From the NCBI GenBank assembly GCA_030064695.1, contig JASHYV010000017.1, positions 1-21,288 of the forward strand: a DNA stretch of 21,288 bases, written 5' to 3'. Shown piece by piece: positions 1 to 6,695 of this stretch (within the stretch, counting starts at the first letter, position 1; every line of letters starts with the position of its first letter). The position numbers and the translations under genes were made by a program. The notes below the pieces were generated by a model. It had not been told where the DNA came from and ran no database searches. It saw only the letters and a program-made list of their open reading frames with translations. Source of the stretch: Thermoplasmata archaeon (GTDB taxonomy: Archaea; Thermoplasmatota; Thermoplasmata; UBA184).

Positions 1-20
1 TCGAGCACCATCGACCCGCC

Positions 21-602
21 CTACGTCGGTCGGTCCAAAAGATGCTCGGTCACGCGGCGGTCGGCGAGCCAGTCGACCGTGCCGTAGCTCGCCGGTCCAC
101 CCCGGCGCAGCCGGCGCGCCACGGACCGGGCGACGGAGGCCGGCGACCGACCCGTGGTGTCGATCTCCCAGACCCGCAGCCCCGCGCGGAGCGCCTCGAT
201 GAGAACTACGTCCGTCGCCTCGGCCTCGACGTTCTGACGTCGATCGTGCGCGGTGCCCCGACGGGCGCGGGCGAGGCGGCGGGCGAGCTCGTCCGGCCGG
301 CAGCGCAAGACGATCGCGTCGCGCACGCGCAGGAGGTGGGAGAGGTGCCCCACCACGATCTCGAGACCCGGCGGCCACGCCTCGCGCCGCCGTCGGTCGA
401 GGTCAATCACCACGGACCGGGACCGGTGGCGACGGGGCGCGCCGAGCTCCGCGACTTCCACGACCGAGTGCCGCCGCGCGAGCACACGGCCCACGGAGCT
501 CTTCCCGGTGCCGGGCGTTCCCGTGAGCGCGACGGGGAGCCGAGGGGGCCCCGCGCGCGTGCGCCCTACGCGAACTTGAGGCCGGGGAACGCGCGGCGCC
601 AC
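21..602 (-). CDS. AK6/Fap7-type adenylate kinase
   Basis: This is a small P-loop kinase of the archaeal AK6 (Fap7, COG1936) family. Such enzymes interconvert adenine nucleotides, and the eukaryotic and archaeal members also assist small-subunit ribosome maturation. The P-loop GTPGTGKS lies near residues 28-35. It is followed by the family-typical VVxGHLSHLL stretch, an IVLRCRPDELARRL core strand and helix, and an ENVEAEATD-like LID region, here QNVEAEATDVVLIEAL. No ATG precedes the P-loop. The nearest in-frame start is a GTG at 602, which overlaps the end of the SHMT-like gene by 37 bases and gives 193 residues. That leaves about 20 residues before the first strand, more than usual, so a non-standard start closer to the P-loop is possible. 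It is the last gene of the tRNA-METTL5-csl4 operon. Family assignment is firm; the start is not. Confidence 0.86.
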   Translation of the reverse strand: MAPRVPRPQVRVGRTRAGPPRLPVALTGTPGTGKSSVGRVLARRHSVVEVAELGAPRRHRSRSVVIDLDRRRREAWPPGLEIVVGHLSHLLRVRDAIVLRCRPDELARRLARARRGTAHDRRQNVEAEATDVVLIEALRAGLRVWEIDTTGRSPASVARSVARRLRRGGPASYGTVDWLADRRVTEHLLDRPT

Positions 603-1801
603 GCGAGCACCTCCGCCGCGACCCGCTCCTTCCGGATCCCGCCGCGGACGAGCAGTTCGGCGAGACGCGGCATGTCGTCCGGCCCGAGCCCGAGGCGCGC
701 CGCCTCGGCGGTCCCGATCCGGCCGACCAGGTCGATCAGGAGCCGCTGCTTCTCCAGCCGGCGGGCGAGGGCGCCGGGTCCGATGCCGTGCTGCGCGCGG
801 AGCCGGGCGGCGTCCAGGTGGAGCTGGTGCGATCGCGAGAAGCCCTGGGCCTCCGCGATGAGCGGGACGCCGCGCTCGGATAGGGCGCGGCCGAGCGCCT
901 GCGAGTTCGCGACCACGGTCCGGGCGTACTCCGCGCCGACCCGTTCCAACTCGAGCAGCGTCTGGGCCACGGCCGCGATCCGGTTCCAGTGCGCGTTGTC
1001 GAAGATGCGCCAGACGAGCGCCGGGTCGATCTGCTGGAAGAGGTCCTCGCGGTCGGTCACGAGCAGCCCGCCCTGCGGGCCGGGGAACGACTTGTGCGTG
1101 CTGCCGAAGAGGACGTCCGCGCCCTCGCGCAGCGGGTCCTGGAACTCGCCGCCGGCGACCAGGCCGAGCACGTGCGAGGCGTCGTAGAACACGAGCGCCC
1201 CCTCCGCGTGCGCCGCCTCGGCGATCTCCCGGAGCGGATACGGGAAGAGGAAGAAGCTCTGGCCGAGCACGACGGCGTTCGGTTGCTCCGAGCGGATCGC
1301 GGCCACCGCGGCGGCCGCGTCGACCGAGTGCCCGGGCCCGTCGGCCGGCAGCGGTCGGACCGTGTAGCCGAACAGGGCCGGGATGTAGCCCGGTGCGTAG
1401 CCGTCGTAGCCGCCCTGACCGGGCTCGATCGCCAGCAGCCGCGACTTCGGCGGCAGGAGCGGCACGAGCGCGGAGAGCGCGGCGAGATGGCCGGAGAGCG
1501 GACGGACCGTGGCGTGGCGGCCGTGGAAGAGCCGCGCCGCGGCGGCGTTGCCGATCGCCTCGATCTCGTCGGTGTACCGGGTACCGGTGTACGAGTTGTC
1601 GAGCGACTCCCCGTCGCGCTCGAACGGGACCGGGAGCGTGTAGCGGCCGGCGAGGTCGCTCGCGAGGTACTTCCGGGCCGTGGGGGAGACGGCGTTCTCG
1701 CTGGGCAGGAGGTTGAAGACGTCGCGGCCCCGCCACCGATCGTGAGCGCGGACGAGCCGCTGGAGTTGAAGCTCCGCTTCGGAGGGCGCGGGCGCCGTCA
1801 C
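566..1801 (-). CDS. SHMT-like fold-type I PLP-dependent enzyme
   Basis: A 411-residue member of the serine hydroxymethyltransferase-like PLP enzymes. Visible SHMT hallmarks are LLPSEN (31-36), the PLP-binding DASH motif (Asp207, His210; DMAH in classical SHMT), the Schiff-base lysine in STHKSFPGPQGG (Lys237), and a RIGT motif (Arg361) matching the arginine that binds the substrate carboxylate. The segment that in classical SHMT carries the YAEGYPGKRYYGG pterin/folate and dimer loop is different here (about 53-80, with YTGTRYTDE). The core chemistry on an amino acid looks retained, but a tetrahydropterin co-substrate is less certain. I therefore do not assign glyA. Start: the GTG at 1801 overlaps the TGA of csl4 (GTGA), a coupling arrangement seen repeatedly here; an upstream in-frame extension would lie inside csl4. 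It sits between csl4 and the AK6 gene. Confidence 0.82.
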   Translation of the reverse strand: MTAPAPSEAELQLQRLVRAHDRWRGRDVFNLLPSENAVSPTARKYLASDLAGRYTLPVPFERDGESLDNSYTGTRYTDEIEAIGNAAAARLFHGRHATVRPLSGHLAALSALVPLLPPKSRLLAIEPGQGGYDGYAPGYIPALFGYTVRPLPADGPGHSVDAAAAVAAIRSEQPNAVVLGQSFFLFPYPLREIAEAAHAEGALVFYDASHVLGLVAGGEFQDPLREGADVLFGSTHKSFPGPQGGLLVTDREDLFQQIDPALVWRIFDNAHWNRIAAVAQTLLELERVGAEYARTVVANSQALGRALSERGVPLIAEAQGFSRSHQLHLDAARLRAQHGIGPGALARRLEKQRLLIDLVGRIGTAEAARLGLGPDDMPRLAELLVRGGIRKERVAAEVLAWRRAFPGLKFA

Positions 1802-2376
1802 GACGAGGAGGACGGCGGGGTCCCGGGACCCTGGGCGATCTTCCGGTGCTCGGTGTGCCCGCACCGCGGGCAGACCATCTGCTTCCCCTCCACCCGCATC
1901 AGCGCGTGGCAGACCTGGCAGCGCGCCGAGACGACGCCGAGCGTCGCGGAGGCGGTGGAGAGCTTGATCGACGGGCGGGGCTGGAGCACCTTCGCGAGCA
2001 GGATGTCGCCGATCGCGAACTCGCCGGAGAGCGACTCGGTGTAGCCGTCCTTCGCCTTCGAGATGTGGACCGTGCCCTCGGGGGAGCCGGGGATCCCGCG
2101 ATGGCTCGCGGCGAGCGTGAGCACCGTGCAGATCGCCATCGCCGTCTTGATCTCGTCGACCCGGGCGTACACGAGGTCGCCCTCCTGCAGCTCGGGCACC
2201 CCGTTCCGGGCCTCGACGCGGACCGTGCGGTCGCGGGGGTCGACCTGCGGCGTCCCGACGACGCTCGCGAAGATCCGGCCCGCGTGCTCGTAGGTTCCGC
2301 GTCCGGGGAGGAACTCCTCGGCGGCGCCCAGGTACTCCCCGGGCAGCACGAACTTCGGCAGCTCCTCGTTCGTCAT
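1798..2376 (-). CDS. csl4: Exosome RNA-binding subunit Csl4
   Basis: A 192-residue cap subunit of the archaeal RNA exosome, which recruits substrates and the DnaG-type partner to the Rrp41/Rrp42 ring. The order is classical: an N-terminal beta domain beginning FVLPGEYLGAAEEFLPG (9-25), a central S1 RNA-binding fold around EGDLVYARVDEIKTAMA (65-81), and a C-terminal zinc ribbon with Cys153, Cys156, Cys169 and Cys172 (CxxC...CPRC). The tail after the ribbon is short and Ser/Pro-rich. The ATG at 2376 overlaps the TGA of the upstream methyltransferase (ATGA), and its own TGA overlaps the GTG of the SHMT-like gene. Translation of the three genes is therefore probably coupled. Confidence 0.95.
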   Translation of the reverse strand: MTNEELPKFVLPGEYLGAAEEFLPGRGTYEHAGRIFASVVGTPQVDPRDRTVRVEARNGVPELQEGDLVYARVDEIKTAMAICTVLTLAASHRGIPGSPEGTVHISKAKDGYTESLSGEFAIGDILLAKVLQPRPSIKLSTASATLGVVSARCQVCHALMRVEGKQMVCPRCGHTEHRKIAQGPGTPPSSSS

Positions 2377-2996
2377 CGGTTCTCCGTGCGGATCATCCAG
2401 AGGTCGACCGCGAGGCGGACCCGGTCCTTCCGATGGTGCGGGAACAGGCGTCCCAGCTCCCAGGCGACCGGGCGCGTCGCGTCGACGTAGGCGGGTCGCA
2501 CGACCGCGCGTTCTGCTATAAAGGTTCGGGAGTCGGCGAGCGCGAACGCGTAGATCGCCGAGCCGGCGATCCGCTGCGCGGCGGCCCAGAAGGGCCGGTC
2601 TGCCCGAGCGCGTTGCGCGCCGAACGGTGGGTTCATCACGACCGTGTCCGCCGTGCCCGCGGCGTCCGCCACGTTCCGTTCCTCCCACGCCACGTCGACC
2701 CCGGCGGCTCTCGCTGCGAGTCGGCCCGCCGCCACGGCGCGAGGATCGACCTCGATCGCGCGTACCGACCGCGCCCCGAGGAGCGCCGCCCCGATCGCGA
2801 GGCGACCGGTGCCGGCGCCGAGGTCGACCACCCGGCGGCCCTCGAGGTCGCCGCGCTGGAGGGCCGCGTCGAGGAGCTCGGCGGCCGCCTCCGCCGGAGT
2901 CGCGACCTGCTCGAGCTCGGGACGTCCCCGAACGAACGGCGGGACGGCCTCGATGGCGCGGACGAGCTCCGAGCGGCGGTGGGGTGGAGGGGTCAT
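2373..2996 (-). CDS. METTL5-family RNA N6-adenine methyltransferase
   Basis: A 207-residue SAM-dependent methyltransferase of the archaeal COG2263 family, related to eukaryotic METTL5, which places m6A on small-subunit rRNA. The family signature PELEQVATP (26-34) precedes the Rossmann fold. SAM motif I is DLGAGTG (58-64), an acidic residue sits in AIEVDP (80-85), and the catalytic NPPFGAQ (122-128) is the NPPF form of adenine-N6 enzymes. The rRNA target is inferred from the family. The only plausible start is the ATG at 2996: the family N-terminus aligns from about residue 8, and no GTG or TTG follows nearby. That A is also the discriminator base of the tRNA-Leu just upstream, so the gene begins directly at the mature tRNA end with no room for a promoter or leader between them. 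Confidence 0.92.
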   Translation of the reverse strand: MTPPPHRRSELVRAIEAVPPFVRGRPELEQVATPAEAAAELLDAALQRGDLEGRRVVDLGAGTGRLAIGAALLGARSVRAIEVDPRAVAAGRLAARAAGVDVAWEERNVADAAGTADTVVMNPPFGAQRARADRPFWAAAQRIAGSAIYAFALADSRTFIAERAVVRPAYVDATRPVAWELGRLFPHHRKDRVRLAVDLWMIRTENR

Positions 2997-3112
2997 GCGG
3001 GGAGCCGGATTCGAACCGGCGCACGCCTTCGCGACAGGATCTCCTCCGCCTGGACCGGCGGGGTCCCGGGCGGTTTAAGTCCTGTGCCGTTGCCTGGCTT
3101 GGCTATCCCCGC
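2996..3112 (-). tRNA. tRNA-Leu(UAA), intron-containing
   Basis: The acceptor stem GCGGGGA pairs perfectly with TCCCCGC, followed by discriminator A and no encoded CCA. The D region shows A-box bases (TAGCCAAGCCAGG) with a GCC/GGC stem. The anticodon stem is CAGGA/TCCTG, and the 5' half of the loop reads CTTAAA, giving anticodon TAA at 3075-3077. A class II variable arm (CGC-GAAG-GCG) and a T arm GCCGG-TTCGAAT-CCGGC follow. The extra arm and UAA anticodon identify leucine. Without the 33-nt intron the mature tRNA is about 84 nt. The 5' end is only 5 nt after the PRC-barrel stop codon, and no TATA box is visible just upstream, so co-transcription with the flanking protein genes is likely. Confidence 0.95.
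3041..3073 (-). other. tRNA-Leu intron (33 nt) with bulge-helix-bulge-like fold
   Basis: This insert lies in the anticodon loop. The precursor folds as anticodon stem CAGGA/TCCTG, a short central helix CUU/AGG, 3-nt bulges AAA (5' strand) and AGA (3' strand), then an intron helix CCGCC/GGCGG enclosing a GGACC/GGUCC hairpin. That is close to the motif cut by the archaeal tRNA-splicing endonuclease, with a 3-bp rather than 4-bp centre. Placement after position 37 is drawn here; a one-base shift (after 36) also restores a 7-nt loop. Confidence 0.85.
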
Positions 3113-3117
3113 ACCGA

Positions 3118-3414
3118 TCAGCGCGCGGGGGGAGCGGCGGCGTCGGCTTCCTTCGGGCGCGCCGCCGCCTTCTTGACGGAGATGCGCTTCGGGAAGTACT
3201 TCAGCAGGACGACGTCGTTCACCGCGGAGACCCACCGGTACGGAACGTTGGCCGGACGGGAGTCCTCCACTAACATCGGGCTCGTTTCGGCGAGGTAGAG
3301 ACCGTCGACCTTCGACGCTTCGACGTCGACGACGACGTTGTCGACCTCGCCCAGAAGGCGGCCTTCGGGGGTGTACACTTGGCGACCCAGCAGTTCCGTC
3401 ATCTCGACGAGCAT
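3118..3414 (-). CDS. PRC-barrel domain protein (CdpB-like)
   Basis: A 98-residue single PRC-barrel protein. The barrel spans about residues 5-75, seen as GRQVYTPEGRLLGEVDNVVVDV, a short strand region, then VPYRWVSAVNDVVLLK. A Lys/Ala/Pro-rich tail follows. Small archaeal PRC-barrel proteins include CdpB1/CdpB2, which work with SepF in haloarchaeal cell division; others have unknown roles, so the division role is only a possibility. The ATG at 3414 is used, but a second ATG four codons later (3402) would also fit. A TATA-like AGGCATAAGAAGG lies upstream in the 69-nt gap to the DNA ligase gene. The gene ends 5 nt before the tRNA-Leu and probably heads that transcript. Confidence 0.85.
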   Translation of the reverse strand: MLVEMTELLGRQVYTPEGRLLGEVDNVVVDVEASKVDGLYLAETSPMLVEDSRPANVPYRWVSAVNDVVLLKYFPKRISVKKAAARPKEADAAAPPAR

Positions 3415-3447
3415 GGCCCGATTCTCGTCTCAGGACTCGGGGCGACC

Positions 3448-3458
3448 TTCTTATGCCT
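3448..3458 (-). promoter_or_regulatory. TATA-like promoter for the PRC-barrel/tRNA-Leu operon
   Basis: On the minus strand the A/T-rich element GGCATAAGAAG stands out in GC-rich surroundings. Start-site spacing of about 26 nt would place transcription near 3427, giving a leader of about 12 nt before the ATG at 3414. No comparable element precedes the tRNA or the METTL5 gene. Confidence 0.45.
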
Positions 3459-3483
3459 TTGGGCGGACGCGCGCCGCCGTCGC

Positions 3484-5280
3484 TCAGGCGGCGTCGGAGT
3501 CGCCGTCCGATTCGGCCGGAGCCTCCTGGCGCACCTGGGACCGGTACATCTCCAGCAGCTCCTGCGCGGTCGTCGCTTCGGTCGCGCTCTTGTCGTCGCG
3601 GAACCGCCCGGTGAACCGGGGGAACCGGAGCGCGAGCCCCGCGCCGGCCCGGACGGCGCCGACCGCGGCGCGGTGGATCGGGCTCACGGTGAGCTCGGCG
3701 CCGCGGACCTCGAGCACCAGCTTCGGGCGGAACCACTGATCGGGCGTGAGCTCCGTGTCGACCTCGGGCGGGTGCTGGGCCACTTCGAGCGGCTGGAGCC
3801 GCTTCGGCATCTCCGCCAGCTGAGCGTCGTCGAAGCCGCTGCCGACCTTGGTGAACGACTCGAAGCGGTCCTTCTTGGGATCGTAGACGGCCAGGAGGAA
3901 CGCGCCCCACCGGCCGGCCCGGCGGCCCCGCCCCGCGAACGCACCGACCACCACGCCGTCGATCGAGTCGGAGAGTCCGACCGTGTAGTCGCGCTTGTAC
4001 TTGATCCACCAGTAGCCGCGCGCACCGGCGCGGTAGGCGCTCTCCGGCTTCAGCGACTTCGCCATGACCCCCTCGCCTCCCGCCGCGATCGCCTCGTCGA
4101 GGAACGCGGTGGCCGCCTCGACCGAGTCGACGCGGCGCTGCTCGGCGAGCTTCACGCGGTCCCCGGACCGCACGATCCGCTCGAGGACCGCCCGCCGGTC
4201 CGGGAACGCGTCGGAGTACGTCGGCTTCCCACCGGCCAGCAGCACGTCGAACAGGTAGAGGCAGACCGGGATCTCCTCCTGGACCTTGTCCAGATCGTGC
4301 TTGCGGCCCCTCCGCCGCGAGACCGCCTGGAACGGCTGGATCTCCCCGGTATCGGGATCGACGGGCACGCACTCCCCCTCGACGATCGCGGGCTTCTCGC
4401 GGACCGCGCGGGGGATCTCCGCGACGAGCTCGGGGAACTGGGCGCTGATCTCGTCGAGCCGCCGGGAGAAGAGCCGGACCGGGCCCTCCTTCGGAACGTG
4501 GGCCTGGACCCGTAGGCCGTCGTACTTGAACTCCAGCGCCGTCGTCCCGCCCATCCGTTCGAGCACCGCCGCGAGGGTGGGCTCGCGCTCCGCCAGCATC
4601 GGCCGTACCGGTCGCCCGACGGTGAGCCCGATGCGGGAGAGGCCCGAGACGCCGTGCTCGACGAGCGTGGTGGCGACGAGCCCCAAGTCGCTCGACAGGT
4701 TGAACGCGGACTCGATGTCGCGACGGGCCTCCTTCGACCCGTCGGCGAAGGCGTCCGTGAGGGCGTCCAGGATCGTCATCTCCCGGACCCCGACGCGGAG
4801 GGTGCCGAGCAGGAAGCGGACCAGGAACTTCCCCTCGACCGGATCGGTGTGGGTGAGGAGGTCGGCGGCGATCTGGATCTTCGTCTCCTGGGAGCCCTCC
4901 CCCTTTGCCTCGGCGATCCGTCGGAGCTCCGCGTACACCCGATCGACGCCCAGGTCGGGCTCGGAGTCGAGCCGCTTCCGTCCGCGCAGCAGCTCGGCCG
5001 TCGTGGTGCCGAGGTCGCCCGTCTCCTTGGTCCGCCGGCGCACGTCCGCCTCGTCGCTGCCCGTCGCGATCGCGACGGCCCGGCGGGCGAACGAGTCGGC
5101 CACGCCGAGCTCGATCCCCTCGTATTCCGGTCGCAGCATCCCCTGGGCAAGGAAGAGGACCTCGGTGAGGGTTGGGGGCCGCAGCGGGCGGACGAGGTCG
5201 GAGAGGATCTTCCGCATCGCGAGCCGCTTCGGCTCGGCCTCGAGGCGTTCGAACGCCTCCGCGAGCTCACGGAACTTCAT
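3484..5280 (-). CDS. lig: ATP-dependent DNA ligase
   Basis: A 598-residue archaeal replicative-type DNA ligase. It seals nicks via a lysine-AMP intermediate in Okazaki-fragment joining and repair. Order: N-terminal all-helical DNA-binding domain (about 1-215), adenylation domain with catalytic Lys252 in FKYDGLRVQ (KxDGxR), then later nucleotidyltransferase motifs FDVLLAGG, GGEGVMAKS and WWIKYKRDY, and a C-terminal OB domain ending near RFPRFTGRFRDDKSATEATT. Length and motif order are those of the family. The start is the ATG at 5280, giving the usual N-terminus MKFRELAEAFERLEA; a longer reading frame upstream would run deeper into rpe. The first 14 bases overlap the end of rpe, so the two genes are probably co-translated. 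Confidence 0.96.
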   Translation of the reverse strand: MKFRELAEAFERLEAEPKRLAMRKILSDLVRPLRPPTLTEVLFLAQGMLRPEYEGIELGVADSFARRAVAIATGSDEADVRRRTKETGDLGTTTAELLRGRKRLDSEPDLGVDRVYAELRRIAEAKGEGSQETKIQIAADLLTHTDPVEGKFLVRFLLGTLRVGVREMTILDALTDAFADGSKEARRDIESAFNLSSDLGLVATTLVEHGVSGLSRIGLTVGRPVRPMLAEREPTLAAVLERMGGTTALEFKYDGLRVQAHVPKEGPVRLFSRRLDEISAQFPELVAEIPRAVREKPAIVEGECVPVDPDTGEIQPFQAVSRRRGRKHDLDKVQEEIPVCLYLFDVLLAGGKPTYSDAFPDRRAVLERIVRSGDRVKLAEQRRVDSVEAATAFLDEAIAAGGEGVMAKSLKPESAYRAGARGYWWIKYKRDYTVGLSDSIDGVVVGAFAGRGRRAGRWGAFLLAVYDPKKDRFESFTKVGSGFDDAQLAEMPKRLQPLEVAQHPPEVDTELTPDQWFRPKLVLEVRGAELTVSPIHRAAVGAVRAGAGLALRFPRFTGRFRDDKSATEATTAQELLEMYRSQVRQEAPAESDGDSDAA

Positions 5281-5962
5281 GCCGCGCACCCCGCTCGACG
5301 GACCGCCGCAGTCCGGCAAGGTTCTCCGCTACCGAGCCGCCGCCGAAAACCGACTGCCCGCAGACGAAGAACGTCGCACCGTGGGCAGCCGACTCCTCTG
5401 CGGTCTCCGGCGTGATCCCGCCGTCGATCGCCAGCTCGACCGAGCGGCCGAGCGCGTCGATGGCGCGTCGTGCGTCGCGCAGCTTCGGGAGCACGTCCCG
5501 GATGAACTTCTGCCCGGAAAAGCCGGGATGCACGCCCATCACCATCAGCTCGTCGAGCTGCGGCAGGAGAGGGAGGGCCGCTTGGAGCGGCGTGTCCGGC
5601 CGGAGCGCGAGGCCGACCTTCGCGCCGAGGCGATGCACCGCGTCGATGACCTCGATTGCCGAGGAGCGCGCCTCGATGTGGAAGACGAGCATATCGCCCC
5701 CGGCCTTCCGGAATGCTTCCACGTACCGCAGCGGGTCCTCGATCATCAGATGCACGTCGAGCGGTCGGCGCGTGCTGGCGCGGACCGCCGCCACGACTGC
5801 GGGGCCGAAGGAGAGGTTCGGGACGAAATGCCCGTCCATGACGTCGAGGTGGAACGCGTCGGCCCCGCCCGCTTCCGCCGCATGTACCGCCTCCCGGAGC
5901 GTGCCGAAATCGGCGCTCAGCAGCGAGGGCGCGAGCGTTAGGGGCCGTGAGGTCGGGGCCAC
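5267..5962 (-). CDS. rpe: Ribulose-phosphate 3-epimerase
   Basis: A 231-residue TIM-barrel enzyme that interconverts ribulose 5-phosphate and xylulose 5-phosphate. Visible motifs are APSLLSADF (11-19), metal-binding HLDVMDGHFVPN (38-49), DVHLMIEDP, the phosphate-loop region VMGVHPGFSGQKF, and AIDGGIT near residue 180. All agree with the family length of about 220-230. The start is taken as the GTG at 5962. A TATA-like TAAATAC lies about 25 nt upstream, which predicts a transcript beginning on or near that GTG. An in-frame GTG at 5974 is the alternative. The 3' end overlaps the DNA ligase gene. Confidence 0.93.
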   Translation of the reverse strand: MAPTSRPLTLAPSLLSADFGTLREAVHAAEAGGADAFHLDVMDGHFVPNLSFGPAVVAAVRASTRRPLDVHLMIEDPLRYVEAFRKAGGDMLVFHIEARSSAIEVIDAVHRLGAKVGLALRPDTPLQAALPLLPQLDELMVMGVHPGFSGQKFIRDVLPKLRDARRAIDALGRSVELAIDGGITPETAEESAAHGATFFVCGQSVFGGGSVAENLAGLRRSVERGARHEVP

Positions 5963-5982
5963 GGAGGCGCCCACCGTCCCGC

Positions 5983-5991
5983 CGTATTTAG
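5983..5991 (-). promoter_or_regulatory. TATA box of rpe-lig
   Basis: The minus-strand sequence CTAAATAC is an AT island about 25 nt before the rpe GTG at 5962. The spacing fits a leaderless archaeal transcript. Confidence 0.6.
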
Positions 5992-6024
5992 GCCGGCGCG
6001 CGCGGCCACGACCGGCGGGCGCGG

Positions 6025-6033
6025 GAGATAAGC
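6025..6033 (+). promoter_or_regulatory. TATA-like element for the divergent membrane gene
   Basis: GAGATAAGC on the plus strand is centred about 28 nt before the GTG at 6057. It supports leaderless expression of the downstream gene, divergent from rpe. Confidence 0.5.
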
Positions 6034-6056
6034 CGAGTGCGACGCTGCCCCCTCTC

Positions 6057-6680
6057 GTGGCGGCACCGGACGCACGGACCTCCAAGCGCCCTAGGAGCGG
6101 ACGAGGTCTCCCGTTGCGGGGCTATCCGCAGCTGACGCTCCCGGTGGGCCAACGGGTCGAGGGCGGCGGTCGAACGCCGGACGCCCTCGTTGCCGCGGCG
6201 ACGGACGCCTTCACGGCGGAAGGCTTCCAGCCGGAGACGCCCCTGCGCGCCGAGCGCCCTCCGGTGCCGGTCGTCGTCGCAGAGCGCAACCTGAGGCGGG
6301 TCGCGATGCAGGACTCGATGCGGGTCACGATCGGTGTGCTGGTGGCCGCGGGCGCGGCGATCGGGATCCTGGACGCGCTCGTGATCGGCACCTGGGCGAT
6401 CCTCGCGCTGTGGCTCGCGATCTTCGGCCTCGTCGCGGCGCTCCTCTGGCTCCGGTACGGGCGGCAGTACGAGACCGAGATGGTCATCGGAGTGGCGGTC
6501 GCCGCGGCGCGGGACGGAGCCCCCAGTTCGGATCTCCTCCTTACCGCCGGGCGCGTGCGCTCGATCGGCTTCGACGGGGCCCGGACCGCGATCCAGGTCG
6601 TCGACTGCCCGCTCGCTCTCACCGAGTCCCTGGCCGCGGCGGTGCGTCGGGTTCAGCTACGGGGACCGACCGCGCCGTGA
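6057..6680 (+). CDS. Small two-helix membrane protein, function unknown
   Basis: I do not recognise this protein. The 207-residue product has a basic, Pro/Arg-rich N-terminal part, a soluble segment (about 40-80), and two closely spaced hydrophobic helices (about 90-108 and 112-133, the pair reading VTIGVLVAAGAAIGIL then WAILALWLAIFGLVAALLW). A compact C-terminal domain of about 70 residues (VIGVAVAAARDG...LLLTAGRVRSIGFDG...VQLRG) follows, probably on the cytoplasmic side. The start is the GTG at 6057 because of the TATA-like element 28 nt upstream; a TTG at 6114 is possible. The plus-strand frame is preferred over the opposite-strand frame because it contains the coherent helix pair. The gene converges on the next one with only 15 nt between them. 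Confidence 0.6.
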   Translation: MAAPDARTSKRPRSGRGLPLRGYPQLTLPVGQRVEGGGRTPDALVAAATDAFTAEGFQPETPLRAERPPVPVVVAERNLRRVAMQDSMRVTIGVLVAAGAAIGILDALVIGTWAILALWLAIFGLVAALLWLRYGRQYETEMVIGVAVAAARDGAPSSDLLLTAGRVRSIGFDGARTAIQVVDCPLALTESLAAAVRRVQLRGPTAP

Positions 6681-6695
6681 TACCGACCCGGCCGG

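Noticed and set aside
21..1736. A 571-residue minus-strand open frame spanning the SHMT-like and AK6 region
   Set aside because: Only its last ~190 residues form a protein (AK6). The rest is an Arg/Pro/Gly-rich shadow of the SHMT-like gene in another frame.
3001..3112. Reading the extra tRNA bases as an oversized variable arm instead of an intron
   Set aside because: The class II variable arm is already present between the anticodon and T stems. The extra 33 bases lie within the anticodon loop and form a bulge-helix-bulge-like fold.
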